Assembly (NCBI GenBank): GCA_903911455.1
Contig: CAIWDQ010000311.1
Span: forward strand, 1 to 11,524
From: an uncultured bacterium
GTDB lineage: Bacteria > Bacteroidota > Bacteroidia > Bacteroidales > JACABE01
DNA: 11,524 nucleotides
Direction of reading: 5' to 3'
Shown: piece after piece, positions 1-10,500 of the stretch
How positions within the stretch are numbered: position 1 is the first letter of the stretch
Layout of the letters: the number at the start of each line of letters is the position of its first letter
Position numbers and translations under genes: made by a program
Notes under the pieces: model-generated
Seen by the model: only the letters and a program-made list of their open reading frames with translations
What the model was told of the DNA's origin: nothing
Database searches by the model: none

Positions 1-937
1 CGCCATCATAAATTCTACTTGTTGCACTTAATCCTTGTACATATAATGGCTTTGCTGTAATATTCTTAGACGTTGCCGGACTCTGTATAGTAAGAGAATA
101 ATTCCCGGCTTGCGCCCCTGTTAAGCTTAATCCTCCATAAGTAACAGTTGTAGCTGTCGCTACATCTTTACTATTATATGTTCCTGTGGCTATTCCTGTT
201 ATTGAAACTGCATCAACATCATATGGTTGTCCATCAATAGTAGTACCGGCAGGCCATGTTTCTGAACTTGCAAGTGTTTTTGCATCTGTTACAACTGCTA
301 TTGCATTACCATTATAAACTTTACTATCTGGAACAGAAAGACCAGTCATTGTTAATGGCTTCTTAGTAATTGTTACATTACCGTCTACAAAATTAGAAGA
401 TGTGCTTGAATAAGGAACATAAATAGGTCCTTCTTTAGCAAATTGACAATCTGTCCCTAATAAATTTTGAGAGAATGTAATGCTACTGGAAGGCCCACTA
501 ATAGGAGTAAAAGCAGATAGTACAGAGAAACGTAAAACGAATAATTCTCCTTGATGAGTTGCATCTTTTTCATAACCAGAACTACAAAAACCGGTAATTA
601 AAAAATCACCAGTTGTAGAATTACTTGTAGTAATATCGGTATAAGCAAATACCCATCCAACTAAATCAGGATTTGAACTGAAAGTACTAGCATCATAGAT
701 ATTAAAATTATTACCATCGTTAATTTGAAGTTTGCTTTTATCAAAATGAATTTTCAAAGAGAAACTTCCTACCTTATCTGTACCGGTAATACCAGATAAG
801 GTTACAGGTACATCCACAGTAGTTGCACCATAGACAATACTCGGCTGAGAGATGGTTGCCACGGGGTCTGTACCCGTTGCCCACCCGACTGTTGCTGTAA
901 AAAGCAACGCAATTAAAAGAAATAGAGTCTTTTTCAT
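1..937 (-). CDS. Secreted protein with N-terminal cohesin-like domain and YDG-type repeats (3' part missing)
   Basis: An open frame of 312 complete codons runs from ATG at 937-935 off the left edge, so the C-terminus is unseen. Residues 1-20 form a signal peptide: MKK, a hydrophobic core LFLLIALLF, and a likely signal peptidase I site after GWA. Residues about 28-190 resemble a cohesin-like beta-sandwich: VDVPVTLSG, then VGSFSLKIHFDKSKL, closing with FVDGNVTI. Two cysteines (118 and 164) could pair. Residues about 193-295 match the YDG repeat pattern: KVYNGN, VDAVSITG, a Lys-Asp step, VTYGGLSLTGAQAGNYSL, then ITAKPL. A second copy begins at about 296 and reaches SRIYDG at the edge. YDG repeats are stalk-like units in large bacterial surface proteins. 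The start is favoured by the signal peptide and by the A/T-rich, Shine-Dalgarno-free leader usual in Bacteroidota. By analogy with its neighbour it probably ends in more repeats and a T9SS sorting domain, but that is inference. Its ligand is unknown. Confidence 0.93.
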   Translation of the reverse strand, partial: MKKTLFLLIALLFTATVGWATGTDPVATISQPSIVYGATTVDVPVTLSGITGTDKVGSFSLKIHFDKSKLQINDGNNFNIYDASTFSSNPDLVGWVFAYTDITTSNSTTGDFLITGFCSSGYEKDATHQGELFVLRFSVLSAFTPISGPSSSITFSQNLLGTDCQFAKEGPIYVPYSSTSSNFVDGNVTITKKPLTMTGLSVPDSKVYNGNAIAVVTDAKTLASSETWPAGTTIDGQPYDVDAVSITGIATGTYNSKDVATATTVTYGGLSLTGAQAGNYSLTIQSPATSKNITAKPLYVQGLSATSRIYDG

Positions 938-1097
938 TGTATTTATTATTAATTATTTAATTCGTTTAAATAGTTATTTATTTATTAGTTTATTTAGTAT
1001 CTTAGCTTTTATCAAGAGTATATCTATTTTCAAGTTAGTTTGTTTCTTCATAGGCGTTTTACATATAAATGTGTTAGTATAGAGTTTTGGTTATATA

Positions 1098-1111
1098 TGT
1101 ATTGCAATACA
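1098..1111. promoter_or_regulatory. 14-bp perfect palindrome, candidate operator
   Basis: TGTATTGCAATACA equals its own reverse complement over all 14 bases. It overlaps the start-proximal end of the candidate -7 element by two bases and would cover the predicted transcription start of the gene beginning at 937. That is a suitable place for a dimeric repressor. No regulator is encoded in the window, and a palindrome of this length can arise by chance in AT-rich sequence at a modest rate. Confidence 0.3.
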
Positions 1112-1117
1112 AATGTA
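1110..1117 (-). promoter_or_regulatory. Candidate Bacteroidota -7 promoter element (TAcaTTTG)
   Basis: Read on the minus strand this octamer is TACATTTG, an exact match to the Bacteroidota housekeeping -7 consensus TAnnTTTG. It lies about 173 nt upstream of the ATG at 937, implying a long leader of about 165 nt. I found no clear TTG/TTTG -33 element at the usual distance (around 1137-1141), so this is a half-supported promoter. Chance occurrence in AT-rich DNA is possible. Confidence 0.38.
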
Positions 1118-1247
1118 TACCTATGAAAGTTATTTATTAAAAACTTTTCATGTTTATGTAGTATATCTTTCAACTTAAGCACATACATAAAATTCATTTT
1201 CCAATCGTACTTGTAAGTATATAATGTATTGTTTTGGGTCTTAGAAA

Positions 1248-1402
1248 ACATCCCCCTAGCCCCCTTCAAAGGGGGAGTAGCACTCCCACTTCTCTTTGGC
1301 TCCTCTCCTCTAAGGAGAGGCGGGGGTGTGGTCAAACAACATCCCCCTGCCCCCTTCAAAGGGGGAGTAGATCCTCGGTCACCAAGCGGAGCCGAAGTGC
1401 GG
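1248..1402. repeat. Composite of G/C-rich hairpin repeats (REP/MITE-like)
   Basis: This 155-bp G/C-rich island stands out against AT-rich flanks. Two direct copies of one unit lie at 1248-1280 and 1339-1370, identical except for one missing A. Each contains CCCCCTTCAAAGGGGG, which can fold into a hairpin (1260-1275 and 1350-1365). Between them, CCTCTCC TCTAA GGAGAGG (1302-1320) forms another hairpin, followed by GGGGGTGTGG, which resembles the same kind of repeat in opposite orientation. At 1375-1402 a further motif follows, with GGTCACC, AAGCGGAGCCGAAGTG and CGG. From general knowledge, such units are scattered between genes of many Bacteroidota genomes. No transposase is present. On the transcript of the upstream gene they would lie in the 3' untranslated region. 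Confidence 0.8.
1302..1320. terminator. Stable hairpin in the intergenic repeat, possible transcription or processing stop
   Basis: CCTCTCC and GGAGAGG can pair over seven bases, eight if the inner T-A is included. With the two CCCCCTT/AAGGGGG hairpins on either side it makes a cluster of three hairpins downstream of the giant gene. None is directly followed by a U-run on the minus-strand transcript, so a classical intrinsic terminator is not shown. A role in ending or protecting the mRNA is inference. Confidence 0.3.
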
Positions 1403-1454
1403 AACATTGCTATTATTTTTTTTACTAGTTGCATTTGCTTTCTTTTTATTTCCT

Positions 1455-1574
1455 GATTCAATTATTCAGTTATTCAATGATTCAATCATTCAGTTATTCA
1501 ATTGTTCAGTTATAAAGTTATTCAAATTTGAATCTTTGAATTTTTGAATCCTTGAATTTTTGAATTCTTGAATT
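1455..1574. repeat. Array of fifteen octamers that inverts orientation midway
   Basis: The 120 bp divide exactly into fifteen 8-bp units. The first nine (1455-1526) follow NATTCANT, for example GATTCAAT and TATTCAGT, with a partly visible 24-bp higher order (1455-1478 and 1479-1502 differ at one base). The eighth unit, TATAAAGT, has decayed. The last six (1527-1574) follow YTTGAATY, the inverse orientation. The switch at 1526/1527 keeps the 8-bp phase and creates the palindrome ATTCAAATTTGAAT (1520-1533). The array ends three bases from the stop codon of the giant gene, so its RNA could fold into one long imperfect A/U-rich hairpin at the 3' end. Confidence 0.9.
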
Positions 1575-1577
1575 TTC

Positions 1578-4500
1578 TTATTTTATTATCTTAATCGTCC
1601 TTCCTAAATCACCATTACTACTTATAAGTTTGATAGTAGCCATATACATACCATTTTTAAATGTTTCGGTACGCAGCTTAAGCGAATGCTCGCCTTTAGT
1701 CTGCATTTCGTTTACAGGTATCATCATAGTTTCGCCTAAGAGGTTATTTATAATAAGTACTACTTTACCATCGTAAGGCAAAGTATAATTAATAATAGTA
1801 TAATCATTAAATGGATTAGGATAATTAATCATGTTTATAGTTGCATTGGTAGTTTCATTTTTAGCTATTGGCAAAGTCGAAACCTTAAGTGCAGCTATAC
1901 TTAGTTGTGCATCATCAATTACTTTGTAGCTACCATCAGCAAGTTCGTTAAGAGGATTGGCTGCTAATTCAAATTGAATTGCTTCTTGTTTTGCATTAGT
2001 TACTTTGGATTTGACAAACAGCGTAAGTAAAGTTTCGCCTGCATCAAGTTTTAGAGCAGATGTTGAATACCATCCTATCCTTAATTCGTTGCCTTTTACT
2101 GCCCAACTAAAGTTTCCGTTATTTGGATCGTTCATCACTACATCTTTAATGTCAGTAAGATCAGAATTAAAATTAAGAACAATAGAAACTGCACCTACCT
2201 TATATGCTTCAACCACTCTAACAGGAAGTTTTAGAATTTCAGAAGTATCAGCTTCCAGTTCATAAGCTTTAACAAGATTAAGATTAGCATTTGCTGCTTT
2301 CTTCGAACCAGGAGTAAAACTCATATTAAAGTCGCCATTACATAAAGCAAGCATATCAACTGCCAAATTCCCTGAAGTAGTTAAAGTAACATTAGGATAT
2401 AATTGATTAGTAAGAGAATTTACGGCTATTGCATCAGTTGCTTTCCAGAATGTCCAGTCCTGTCCCGAATTGATAGTTCTGTTTAATGTAGTACCATTAA
2501 CAAAATGATCCATGATACCAAATGCATCAGTTGAGTTTAGCGAAATAGTATTTACTTCCATAGAAGCATCACCTGCATAGAATCTTACTTTTTCGATAGA
2601 ACTTAAATTACTTGGCCATGCATTTACCTGAGCAGCATCAGTACCATTAACAGAGCCTGCAGTTGAGGCATCTGAATACGTTTTAATATAATAATCGTCA
2701 GGACAAAGACCAGTAAAAGTGTAAATTCCTGAAGAGCTTGTAAGACTTGTTGTTCCTTTAGTAGCATCATCACTAAGTCTTTTTAAAGTAATTGCAACGT
2801 GAGAATCTTTTAGTTCAATATCACTACCACCTTTATAATAATAATATTTGCCACTTATGCTGCGTTGCTGATGTATTGTTAGATCTGCTCCGTTGTTTTC
2901 ACCATTTCCTGAAGGATCACTACTTACTACACGGATACGATAGCCTGAACCTTCAGTTGTACCTGATGGAATTACAGCACTTATAGTACCTGAAGTAGTA
3001 GCTGTATTAGTTCCTATACTTACAGGAGAGCCAAAACTGCCCGAAGAATTAGAAAGCTGAGCTGTGAATATATTACCCGAATTCCAAATACCATCTGGAG
3101 CTACATAGTCAACACTTAACGCAGTACCAGCACAGAAAGTCGTACCTGTAAAACTACATATAATGTCTTGACCAAATACTCCAAAAGGAGAAAAAGAAGA
3201 AATGCCACTTAATGTCTGAGTATAAGGATTAGATCCTGATGCTGCTGAACCCACAGAATAGGTCCATGCACCACTTGTATAATGACCAACATCAGACCAA
3301 GCACGAGCAAAACCACTACCTTCATCTGATGCATTCCATTGTAATTTAACACTTGCAGTACCTCCAGATAAAGAAGCATCTGGATTTACATACCATGTTT
3401 TTGTAACAGCCTTACTTGTAATAGCTGTGCCCGAAGGAACATCACTACTATATGTTGGATAAAGCCCGTCGCCAATTCTTGCTTTTATGTCGTTTGCTGT
3501 TGTCCCAGCAGTTAGTTGTACACTTACAGGTAAATATTCTGAAGCCAATCCTATAGGATAATCAACATCAGTTGCATTTCCTAAAACATGTTGTTTTAGA
3601 GCCCCTGCTCCATTTGTAACAACATATTTAGAAGTAGTACTGTTAGCTATACTTGCTGATGAAGCAAGTGTAAGATCGTAGGCATTAAGAGTAAGATTAC
3701 CAATGGTAAAAGTTAGTGTTCCGTTAATAGTTTCATTAATATCTAATCCTATGCCAGTAGAATTATTTAAAGTAAGATTATTAAAAGTACTTGAAGAAGA
3801 ACCACCAATAGTTTGAGATGAAGTACCATTAAATTCAAATGTACTTCCTGTAGCTGTGAAAGTAGCACCATTATTTACAAAGTTTCCACCTATACTATGT
3901 TTATATGCACCAGCAAAAGCAGTACCCGAACCTAAAGTAAAGTTACCTCCTATTGTAAGAGCTCCTGCAGTTGTTGAAGCAGTGCCTGCCATTGTAAAAT
4001 CACCTGCTATAGTAAGGCCCGGCAATGTTTTAGTACTACTGCCACTTAAAATAAGTGATGAATACCCTGTAGTTGCACCATTAGGAGTAATTACAGTTTG
4101 TGTTGCACCATTATATTCTATGGTATTAGGATTATTAGTTGTAGCATCTAAAATCCCTGAATTAGATAAAGCACCAGCAATTCGCATGGTATTACCTGAA
4201 GCAGGAGTTAAAGCTACGCCACTGTTAATGGTTACGTTATTAAAATTAGTAGTACCTGCCATTGTTGCCGCAGTTGTTGCAAATTCAACTGTGCTGCTAC
4301 CAGGAACTAAAGTCCCGTTACAAACCCATGCGTTAGTACTTCCATTTATCGTTAATGTTGGAGTGCCTGTATTAGCATCTAATTCTCCACCAGTATTTAT
4401 GTTGATAGTTCCTATAATTCTTGTAGCATTTGGTAATAGTGGATTATATGCAGTACCTGCAGGAATTACAACATCAGATGTTGAACCAGGTACTCCACCT

Positions 4501-7500
4501 TCCCAGTTACCCGGTAAATCCCAATCTGTAGCACCTGAAGGGCTACCCCCTACCCATGTACAATTTATGGCTGTCCTGGTACCTAATGTCCATAAATGAT
4601 CATCAACAGTAGCCGTACCTAAAAACACGAGACCTACATTAGAAAACCCCACCCAATTATTGGTAGCATTAGCGTCAGTACTAGTCGAATTAAAGTCTGT
4701 ACGCCCATGATCATGAACTGTACCTAAAGGTGGATTATGAATATCGAAAAAATCTAAATTAGTAGCAGTAGCTCCATTAAGTTCGCTATCGAGATAATGA
4801 GCATTAAAACGCAAACGTGTTGCAGATGAACCACCTGTACGAGTTACATCATAATAACGACGTATAGCATTAGTTTTCCAACTTATATCAGCTCCCAGTA
4901 AATATACTTCTACTGTTACAGAACTTGGTAAAGGCGCTACTGTAAAGTTAATCAGTGTATATGGATTTCCAAAAGTATAATCTGTATTTAAGCTGAAAGA
5001 AGAACGGTTAATATATCCTGATACATCACCTGTACCAGATGTTGTAGCGGTAGCTCCCATATAAAGTATATATTCATTTACCATTGCAAGTGCACCCTGA
5101 GTTGCTGAATAATTAGCACTGTTCAAATTAAGAACTCCATTTACAGTGATATTTCCACCTGACTTTTTGCTATTGGTTCCAGAACCACTTATAGTAAGAT
5201 TATTATAAGTAAAGGAAGCAATAGTTTCATCAGTTGAGATATTTGTACCATTATAATCTATGGTACTTCCTACAATTGTATAATTTCCAGTACCCGGAGT
5301 AAATGAACCGGTAATACCAATAGTACCGCTTGAAGAAAGAGTACGATCTCCATTACCTGTATTTGAAAGATTACTATAATTAACAGCTACTATAGTTTGA
5401 GCTGATGAAGAACCGTAATCAACTGTCGTTCCCGATGCAATTGTATTTGTTGCAAACGAAGGATAAGTAGTAGCTGTTGCTCCACTTCCTAATTTGAAAG
5501 TTCCTGAAGTTAGAGATAAAACACCTGTACTTGTTACTTGATAACCTCCATCATTAAATATACTTGATGATGTTACATCGCCTATAGTCAAATTAGAAGT
5601 CGTTATTGCTGCACCAAGTGTAACACCTGCTGCATTATTTACTTTAAGTGTTGAGAAAGTAGTAGCACTGTTTATTGTTTGAGCTCCGCTTCCTATAAAG
5701 TTTACAATACTGGTGCTTTGTGTAAATGTCCCATTTTTTGTCCAGTTGCCATAAACACTGAGATTATAAGCTCCATCCATAGTTAATGAAGCACTTGCAT
5801 CAATCAAAAGATCTTTACAATTAGCAGGAGCTCCAATATGTGGTTGATTAGTTGGCCCAACTGGTATCTCTACATTGTCGGTTGAAGAAGGAACTCCATT
5901 TAAACACCAGTTGCTTCCTGTATTCCAATCAGTACTTGTACCCCCTAACCATAAAGCTGTTCCCGATACGCAAGCATTTTCACCAATATAGAAATCACTA
6001 AAGGATGTAACTCCTGTAGCTTGTGTTGAAAGAGTAGATTGAGTACCTGTTGTAGTAGTTACCCAAGCATTTCCATTCCATTTTCTTATGATTAAAGAAG
6101 TATATGTTGGTGTTCCAATTTCATCACCACTAACAAAAGTAAAGGTAGGGTCATAGCTAGTAAAGCCAGTAACACCTGTATTGGTAATTGACCATTTACG
6201 GTTAATATATTTTGTCTGGCTTAAGCCCGAAGCCACACCAGGTTGTACAACTGCAGTAGAAACATCCAGAGAACCACAACCAGAAGTTGAACCTGTAAAG
6301 ACTAAAGTAACAGGTGTGTAATTAGTAGCATCACCTATTGTAAAGTCAATTGAGGAAGTTGAATTAGGAATAAATCTTCTTAAATTACCATTTATATAAT
6401 TTCCTGCTCCAGCTCCTGTTATTATTCCTGCACTACATGTGCCATTACTACCTAGGATAAGTTTATTAGTACCTGTAGTGATAATACCATTTGTTAAAGT
6501 AAGTGTATGAGTAACTATTGCATCAACGCCGGTTAATCCTAAACCAAAACTATTATTAAGGGTTAAATCATAGAAACCAGAAACGGCAGTACCATTAATA
6601 TCCTGACCATAAGCATTGCCATTAAATACAACAACATAAGTCCCAAAATCAACTGTTCCTCCTGTTTCATTATTTGTAAATCCATCATATATATTAAGAG
6701 TAGCCGGCAAGGTTTTAGTTCCAGTGCCACTTAATATCAGGTTATGATAACCTGGAGTACTACCATTTGGATTAGGAATACTTTGAGCACTACTACTATT
6801 AAACTCAATATAGTTATGCTTTGTTGCTGCATCAAACACACCAGTACCTGCAATAGTTAGGGTTCCTGATACAGTTAAATAACTATTGGCAGCAGCTAAG
6901 ATAGAACTTCCACTTGTAATAGTAAAATTGTTAGCAGAAATATTTCCACTATATGAAGCATAAGAAGATGTAGGAGTATAAGAAGTTAAAGAAAGTGTAC
7001 TTGTACCCGGATTAAAAGATGCTCCTGGTTCAATTGTAAGAATATCACTAACTGCAGGTCCAGCAATTATGCTAAGGCCACCTGTCCCACCATTTAATAC
7101 ACCACCTGTTTCTAAAATAAGATACATACATTGAGCTCCAGTAGATAATGTAGGTTGATTTGTATATAAGGCATGATCAGGGATATCAGCTGCAATAAGA
7201 TTAGTAGGAACTCCGCTTGGAGTCCAGTTACCAGCAGTAGCCCAATCAGTTGATAAACTACCATTCCAAACATGGATAGTAGTAGTAGTAGGTGCAATAG
7301 TTACCTGATAATCACCTAATGTTCCACCAGAGGGTATATTTGCAAGATCAATATTATCAATAGAAATATAATTATTAGTTGCATCGTAATTTGACCAACC
7401 TATTTCTGTTTTTACTGTAGTAGGTGAATAGTAGCTATATAATGAGAGAAAACTTTCGTTTACTCCAGATGCCAATTCACTATCTAAATAATTTGCACGG

Positions 7501-10500
7501 TAAGATGCTTTTGTACCACTACCACCTATTTGAGTAAATTCATATTTTCTGTTTGTAACACTTAAAGGATTATCAAGGCAACTTGTACCCCAACATGGAG
7601 CAGTACCTATTGACACCCTTAAAGTCATACTTGTAGGTAAAGTTTGTCCTGAGACTACTGGAAATGTAATACCCTGATTAGTATTCCCAAAAGTATAAAA
7701 AACATTAGTAGCAAAAGTATGAGTACGTGTAATAATTCCTGAAACATCTCCAGTACCTGTAGTGGTAGCGCTGGCGCCCAAATAAAGTGTGTAAGTACTC
7801 ATTGCTAATGCACCATGAGTTGCATCATAATTTGTGCTGCTTAAATTTAAAGTTCCATTAACTGTAATATCTCCACCTGCTACTTTATTATTGTTTCCTG
7901 AACCACTAATGGTTAGATTATTATAAGTAAAGGACGAAATAGTTTCAGCAGTTGCACCAATAGTACCATTATAATCAACAGTACTTCCAGTGATTGTCTT
8001 GGTTATACTACCCGGAACTGTATAAGCTCCTGCAATACCAATAGTACCACTGCTTGCAAGAGTGATCGCAGTAGAAGCTGAACTGAGGTCAATATTATTA
8101 TAATTAAAAGCGGGAACAGTTTGGCTGGCGCCATTAAATTGAACTGTGCTTCCTGTGATAGTCTTCGTAATTGCACCAGGAACAGTAAATGTTCCTGCTA
8201 TACCGATAGTGCCGCTACTAGCTAGAGTAATTGCAGTTGTTGCAGTACTAAGGTCTAGATTATTATAATTAAATGCTGGAACTGTTTGGCTTGCACCATT
8301 AAACTGAACAGTATTGCTGGTTATTACATAGCCGCCAGTGCCAAATGTAGCAGATGGATTAAAAGTGCTGGCAACTCCAATAGTTCCGCCTGAAACAAGT
8401 GTTACATTATTTGCACTAGTTCTAGTCCCACTTAGTGTTAAATTGTTATAATTAAAGGCAGGTACTGTTTGGGAACCTGTACCATTAAAATTAATAGTAC
8501 TTCCAGTTATAGCGTAGGAGTTTGAACCTGGTATAAATGTTCCGGCAACTCCAATTGATCCTGATGCCAGAGTTCTGGCTCCACTACTGCTACTTGTTAA
8601 ATTATTATAGTTAAAAACAGGAATAGTTTGAGAACCGCTACCATTGAAATTGATAGTATTACCCGAAATAGTTTGAGTTATAGCACCAGGTACTGTATAA
8701 GTCCCAGCTATACCAATTATCCCACTTGCTAGAGTAATCGCAGTTGTTGCAGTACTCAAGTCTAAATTATTATAACTAAATACAGGTACAGACTGGCTAG
8801 ATCCATTAAACTGAATAGTACTTCCTGATATAGTATAAGAATTTGAACCGGGTGTAAAAGTCCCTGCGACGCTAATAGTTCCGCTTGAAGCAAGTGTTCT
8901 GGCTCCGCTGCTGCTGCTGGTTAAATTATTATAAGTAAAAGCAGGTATGGTTTGTGCTCCTGTGCCATTAAAATTAATGGTGCTTCCTGTTATAGTGTAG
9001 ATGCCAGACGATCCTTTAGTAATTGTTCCTGAAATACCAATTGTTCCGGTTGAAACAAGAATTCTGTCTCCATTTCCGCTATTTATGACATTACCAAAAT
9101 TAACAGCAGGTATGGTTTGAGATGCACTTGAAGCAAAATCAACAGTTGCTCCTGAAGCAATAGTATTGGTTGCAAACAAAGGATAAGTGGTAGCTGTTGC
9201 TCCGCTTCCTAATCTGAAAGTTCCTGAAGTTAGTGTTAATGTACCTGTGCTTGTTAATTGGAAGCCTCCATCATTGAATACACTATTTGAAGCTACATCA
9301 CCAATAGTTAAATTAGTTACAGTAGCTGCAACAGCTAGAGTAACTCCAGCAGCATTATTTATTTTTAAAGTACTAAAAGTAGCTGCTACATTAATGGTTT
9401 GTGCAAAACTTCCGTTAAAATTAACAGTACTTGTACTGGCAGTAAAAGTACCATTGTCAGTCCAGTTGCCGCTTACAGTAAGATTGTATGATCCATCCAT
9501 AGTTAAGCTACCACCAATGGTTATATTATTACACACACCACCTGCCGAACCAATATGTGGTTGATTTGTCGGACCTGATGGAATTACAACATTTGTAGAT
9601 GAAGTAGGAATGCCACCGCACCAGTTAGTTGCAATATTCCAGTCAGTACTTGTTGTTCCTGTCCATGTACCGGCAGTATTTATGGTTACACTTCCCGAAG
9701 CTCCTGTTTTACCTGTAGCTGATGTAGCATTAAATGTTCCAGAAGCTGTAGTTCCAGAAGTAAATATTATTTTAGAAGTTAAATTAGCAACACCAGAACT
9801 AAAATCACCTGCACTTGTCAGTTTATTTCCTCCTGATAAACCTGAAACAGAACCTGAGATACTAGCTGAAATCGTAACATTATTTGCAGAAGCATCAAAA
9901 CTAGTTACAATATTATTATTGGCGTCCCTTGCTGTTAATGTATTTGTCCCGCTAAAAGTAGAGCCACTACAATTAGGTCCTGATAAAACAAAAGCAAAAT
10001 TGTCTAAAGCTCCGAAATTAACTGTTAAACTTGAACTTGCATTGCCATAAGAACCACCATCTGTAGCAGTAATCGTTGTAGTTTCTGCTTTTGTTAAAGT
10101 AGTAGCCAGAGTTGTTGTCGACTGTCCACTGGCAAAAGTTACAGATGTAGTATAAGTAGGTGCATTTAATCCACTACCTGGCCCAGCGTAAGAGATTGTT
10201 TTTACACCAGTATAAGAGGTTACAATATTATAATTGGCATCAACCATGGTAAGCTTCGAAATATTAAATGCTGTTCCTGCGGTCTGTGCTGAAACAGTTC
10301 CTAAATTACCTGAAGTAGCTGTAAAAGTCTCCCCTGCTAAAGTTACAATCAATTTAGAATTAGCTCCCGGATTAACCGTTAAACTTGAACTTGCAGTTCC
10401 TGTATTTGTGCCATCACCTACTGTAATGGTAGTAGCTTCAGCTTTTGTTAAAGTAGTAGCCAGAGTTGTAGTTGACTGTCCACTTGCAAAAGTTACAGAT

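Larger units (their letters stand above)
938..1577. other. 640-bp intergenic spacer without a credible gene
   Basis: This gap separates two minus-strand genes. It contains, right to left, the octamer array, a plus-strand T-rich stretch (about 1410-1452), the G/C-rich hairpin repeat composite, and about 310 bp of AT-rich DNA that serves as the leader and promoter region of the downstream gene. Short open frames here are either made of repeat sequence or are low-complexity Lys/Ile/Asn codons. The length and the repeats suggest that the two genes are transcribed separately rather than as a tight operon. Confidence 0.8.

Noticed and set aside
974..1051. Minus-strand 25-codon open frame (begins MKKQTNLKID) in the leader of the downstream gene
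   Set aside because: A leader peptide is conceivable, but the Lys/Ile/Leu/Asn content is what AT-rich DNA gives by chance, and there is no regulatory motif around it.
1048..1461. Minus-strand open frame of 137 codons in the spacer
   Set aside because: Its middle is translated hairpin repeat (Pro/Leu/Gly runs) and its ends are AT-rich low-complexity sequence. No signal peptide or family pattern was seen.
1455..1574. CRISPR-like array
   Set aside because: The units are only 8 bp, contiguous and without spacers, and there are no cas genes.
3856..4599. Plus-strand open frame of 247 codons
   Set aside because: It lies wholly opposite the giant gene. Its Val/Pro/Ala/Leu-rich translation is the complement of Thr/Ser/Gly/Asn repeat codons, with no domain or start signal.
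7112..7297. Minus-strand open frame of 61 codons, Leu-rich
   Set aside because: It is an out-of-frame shadow inside module 2 of the giant gene, with no independent support.
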